Of a stretch of 64,000 nt of DNA, positions 61,976 to 64,000 are shown piece after piece (position 1 is the stretch's first letter; each line of letters starts with the position of its first letter). The position numbers were made by a program, and so were the translations under genes. The notes below the pieces were generated by a model. It worked only from the letters and a program-made list of their open reading frames with translations, was not told the origin of the DNA and made no database searches. The stretch comes from Candidatus Schekmanbacteria bacterium (GTDB lineage Bacteria; CSSED10-310; JACPHN01): positions 53,908-117,907 of the forward strand of contig JACPHN010000124.1 of the NCBI GenBank assembly GCA_016188575.1, in the 5' to 3' direction.

Positions 61976-62395
61976 CTGCCAGCCGGAGCCGCAAGACTTC
62001 GAAGCCTGTCGGATTGTCGATTTTCTGGTGCATGAGCTCAAAACCGATCTTTGCGTACAACGCTCTGCCCAGCAGGTTTCTCTCGAAAACCTCGAGCTCT
62101 AGCTCTCCTCTCAAGGCTCGCGCTTTTTCCATGAGCGCCCGCCCGATCCCGGATCGACGAAACTCTGGATCGACGAATATGCCACCGACCTCGCTCCCGA
62201 GGAGCGATATGAATCCGACGACGTGGCCCAAGTTTCCCAGACCCACGTGTCTGCTTTCGCCAGACACGCGCTGGAAATGTTTTGGCGCTCCAGTTCCAGG
62301 AAGTCCTTACTGAGAAAAGGATGCGCCAGGGTCGAAGCTCGGGCCCAGACGTTCAGAACATCTTCACAGTCTGCTGGCTGGTGCTTCCGAATCAC
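61935..62395 (-). pseudogene. GNAT acetyltransferase (YjaB-like) with one frameshift
   Basis: GTG 62395 follows TTGGAGGCAATA and gives IRKHQPADCEDVLNVWARAS and THPFLSKD-like LAHPFLSKDFLELERQ. Near 62230-62250 the frame breaks and continues as HVVGFISLLGSEVGGIFVDP, the acetyl-CoA motif RRSGIGRALMEKAR and ERNLLGRALYAKIGFE. Together about 153 residues, the length of YjaB-type enzymes. One base must be added or removed, so it is either decayed or an assembly indel. Confidence 0.7.
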
Positions 62396-62471
62396 TATTG
62401 CCTCCAAGGTATTCTGTGCAGCTAGGGCTGGTATGCAAGATGACCCGGTCTCGCGCCGCGAGCTTCGGCCT

Positions 62472-62711
62472 TCAGACCGGAGTGGGTGGTCTTTCTTCTC
62501 TTGTCTTTTCTTGGCCCGGAGTTTGCTGCTGTTCGACGTATTGGCGGATGATCGCGATTGGGGCGCCACCACAAGAGGCCGCGAAGAAAATCGGCGACCA
62601 AAGTACACGGCGCCAGTACCGAGCGTGCAGATCCTCGAATTCCTTGCGCAGCAGCCGCGAGGAAACCCCTTTGAGACTATTCACTAGCGACGAGTGAACA
62701 AGATATCGCGA
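62472..62711 (-). pseudogene. IS200/IS605 TnpA transposase remnant
   Basis: The minus strand encodes SSLVNSLKGVSSRLLRKEF, YWRRVLWSPIFFAASCGGAP and IAIIRQYVEQQQTP, the well-conserved C-terminal part of the Y1 HUH transposase of IS200/IS605 elements. The N-terminal part with the HUH motif is missing. The upstream frame is unrelated. Confidence 0.75.
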
Positions 62712-62874
62712 TTCAACGCGCGCGGCGAGAAACGATTTTCGCCGGCGAGCCTGCCGGCCTCCACAGCATCGCACTCGTCGATCAGGTTCAGGGCGCCACT
62801 CCGGTGGACGCCAGGGCGGGGAGCGCCGGGAAGCGTGAGCCTGGGTCGCGGAGCAGAGCGCGCGCCATGGACAT

Positions 62875-63762
62875 GTGCAAGTGCACACGTGTCAGAGTCT
62901 TGCGGCGAGCGCCTGTTCCCCGGGACCGGGCACAAGGCCGCGGAGCCAGGCGCCCGTCCGCGCCGCGTCCGAGGCCACGGGAATTGAGCAGAGCCACGGC
63001 CCTTGCGCCGAAACAACCGAGTATCGACTCACTTCGAGCGGCGCCAACCACGTATTCCTGGCGAAGAGGGCATCTGTCCCCCCCGACTGCAGCAGGGAGC
63101 TCATTGCAGTCGCTGCGAGCAAGGACGGAGGTCGGACCTTTGGGGAGTTCATCGACACCGCCGCCTTGTTGCCCACTTCCGACTTCATCACCGATGTTGC
63201 CGTCGCCAGCGACGCGGACACGGGGGTGGTCATCGCCTGGCTCGACCACCAGTCTCGAAACGACCGCCGGGGGAATATCGGGCGCGTGTTCGTCACCCGC
63301 AGCACCGATACTGGCAAGACCTTCCAGGAGCCGATTCGCGTCGACGATCCCGGTAAAACGGCCGTGCATGACTCGTTTTCCGGGCTGACCATGGTGCGGC
63401 AAGGCTCTCGCGACCTGCTACTGAGCGGGACTGATAAGCGGCGCGGACCCGAGGAGGACATTCGGGACCTCTGGTGCGCCCGGTCGTCAGATGGCGGGGC
63501 GTCATTCTCCAGCGAGACACTCGTTGGCCCGCCTGCTGACGCGTCCACGCCCAAATATCTCCCCCTTGTCGCCGCGAATGCGCGAGGCGAAGTGCTCGCC
63601 GTTTGGAAGCAACCGAAGCAGCAGGACAGGACTGAGTGGTCATTTCATGGAGCCGTGTCGGTCGATGGCGGCAGGAGCTTCCGCTCGCTGGGGCCATTAC
63701 TGGCTGATTCTGAGGACGTCGCTACGCTGAAGTTGCGGCAACACCCGAGGGGTGGGCAATAG
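62875..63762 (+). CDS. Sialidase-like Asp-box protein, frameshifted and running off the window
   Basis: The frame encodes BNR/Asp-box repeats: AASKDGGRTFGEFIDTAAL, TRSTDTGKTFQEPIRVDD, ARSSDGGASFSSETLVG and SVDGGRSFRSLGPLLADS. This is the repeat of exo-sialidases and related beta-propellers. Near 63725 the frame breaks; the sense continues in another frame as EVAATPEGWAIAYERWPSCL and GYDNTDVVLSTASAALDFG toward the window end. No signal peptide precedes the repeats, so the N-terminus may be lost. Third Asp-box gene in this region. Confidence 0.6.
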   Translation: MQVHTCQSLAASACSPGPGTRPRSQAPVRAASEATGIEQSHGPCAETTEYRLTSSGANHVFLAKRASVPPDCSRELIAVAASKDGGRTFGEFIDTAALLPTSDFITDVAVASDADTGVVIAWLDHQSRNDRRGNIGRVFVTRSTDTGKTFQEPIRVDDPGKTAVHDSFSGLTMVRQGSRDLLLSGTDKRRGPEEDIRDLWCARSSDGGASFSSETLVGPPADASTPKYLPLVAANARGEVLAVWKQPKQQDRTEWSFHGAVSVDGGRSFRSLGPLLADSEDVATLKLRQHPRGGQ

Positions 63763-64000
63763 CCTACGAAAGGTGGCCATCGTGCTTGGAGAGAGGATAT
63801 GACAATACCGATGTCGTGCTGTCCACCGCCTCCGCCGCTCTCGATTTCGGCGCCGCCGTCGATGCTTCGCCGCTGGCGAAAATCAGGCCATCTGTGCCGG
63901 CCAGAAGTCGACCAGGGTGCGAATCCGAAATTTCAACTGGGTCGCGGTTTCACGGGAGCATCAGGCAATCAAGAGCGACGGGAAAGGGCCTTGGCAACGG

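Overview
The window is 64 kb of high-GC DNA, densely coded on both strands with short gaps and many overlapping start and stop codons. It suggests an uncultured, motile or formerly motile Gram-negative bacterium of the broad deltaproteobacterial type (Binatota-, Myxococcota- or Desulfobacterota-like). The clues are long Thr-Pro linkers in an exported protein, a VWFA protein of the Acidobacteria-type family, a bactofilin, a polymer-rich chemosensory operon and Asp-box proteins. The lineage is an inference; no rRNA is present.

Layout. 1-3.8 kb: a secreted small protein and a frameshifted exported Thr/Pro-linker protein with an HEVGH zinc-protease motif. 4.1-6.8 kb: ComFB, DUF2062 and a receiver/GGDEF/EAL protein (cyclic-di-GMP signalling). 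7-12.4 kb: a coiled-coil membrane protein, a sigma-54 activator, an ECF sigma/anti-sigma/secretin-N-domain operon, bactofilin and tRNA-Gly(CCC). 12.5-18.9 kb: an E2-like acyltransferase, lipoprotein, VWFA protein, flagellin with a recognisable promoter, and a helicase. 18.9-31.6 kb: metabolic and housekeeping genes (M20 peptidase, rhodanese, AI-2E family exporter, acyl-CoA dehydrogenase, ferredoxin, DUF4091, greA, a deacetylase-like protein, DUF167). 31.6-35.1 kb: lon and thiL. 36.8-45.9 kb: one chemosensory operon (periplasmic binding protein, poly-HAMP MCP, cheW, cheR, cheA, comFB, cheB, cheW) without cheY or cheD. 46.3-51.3 kb: a DUF4143 ATPase, mutM, an MBL hydrolase and an amidohydrolase.

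51.7-64 kb is accessory. Its centrepiece is a complete transposon at 52212-57835. It has TGT...ACA ends, a 5-bp target duplication (CCTGC on both sides) and four genes: a zinc-ribbon protein, a DD35E rve transposase, a TniB/ExeA-like ATPase and a primase-polymerase/DUF3987 protein. It splits an Asp-box protein gene, and removing the element plus one CCTGC restores the reading frame exactly. Around it lie a decayed second Asp-box gene, a Pit phosphate transporter, a truncated unknown gene interrupted by a repeat, a frameshifted GNAT acetyltransferase, an IS200/IS605 remnant and a frameshifted sialidase-like gene at the edge.

Two dispersed repeat families were found: a 118-134 bp MITE-like element with terminal inverted repeats (three copies plus partial cores), and REP-type palindromes, one of them shared as a perfect 34-bp inverted copy 32 kb away. 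Several genes contain single frameshifts; some of these could be assembly indels.
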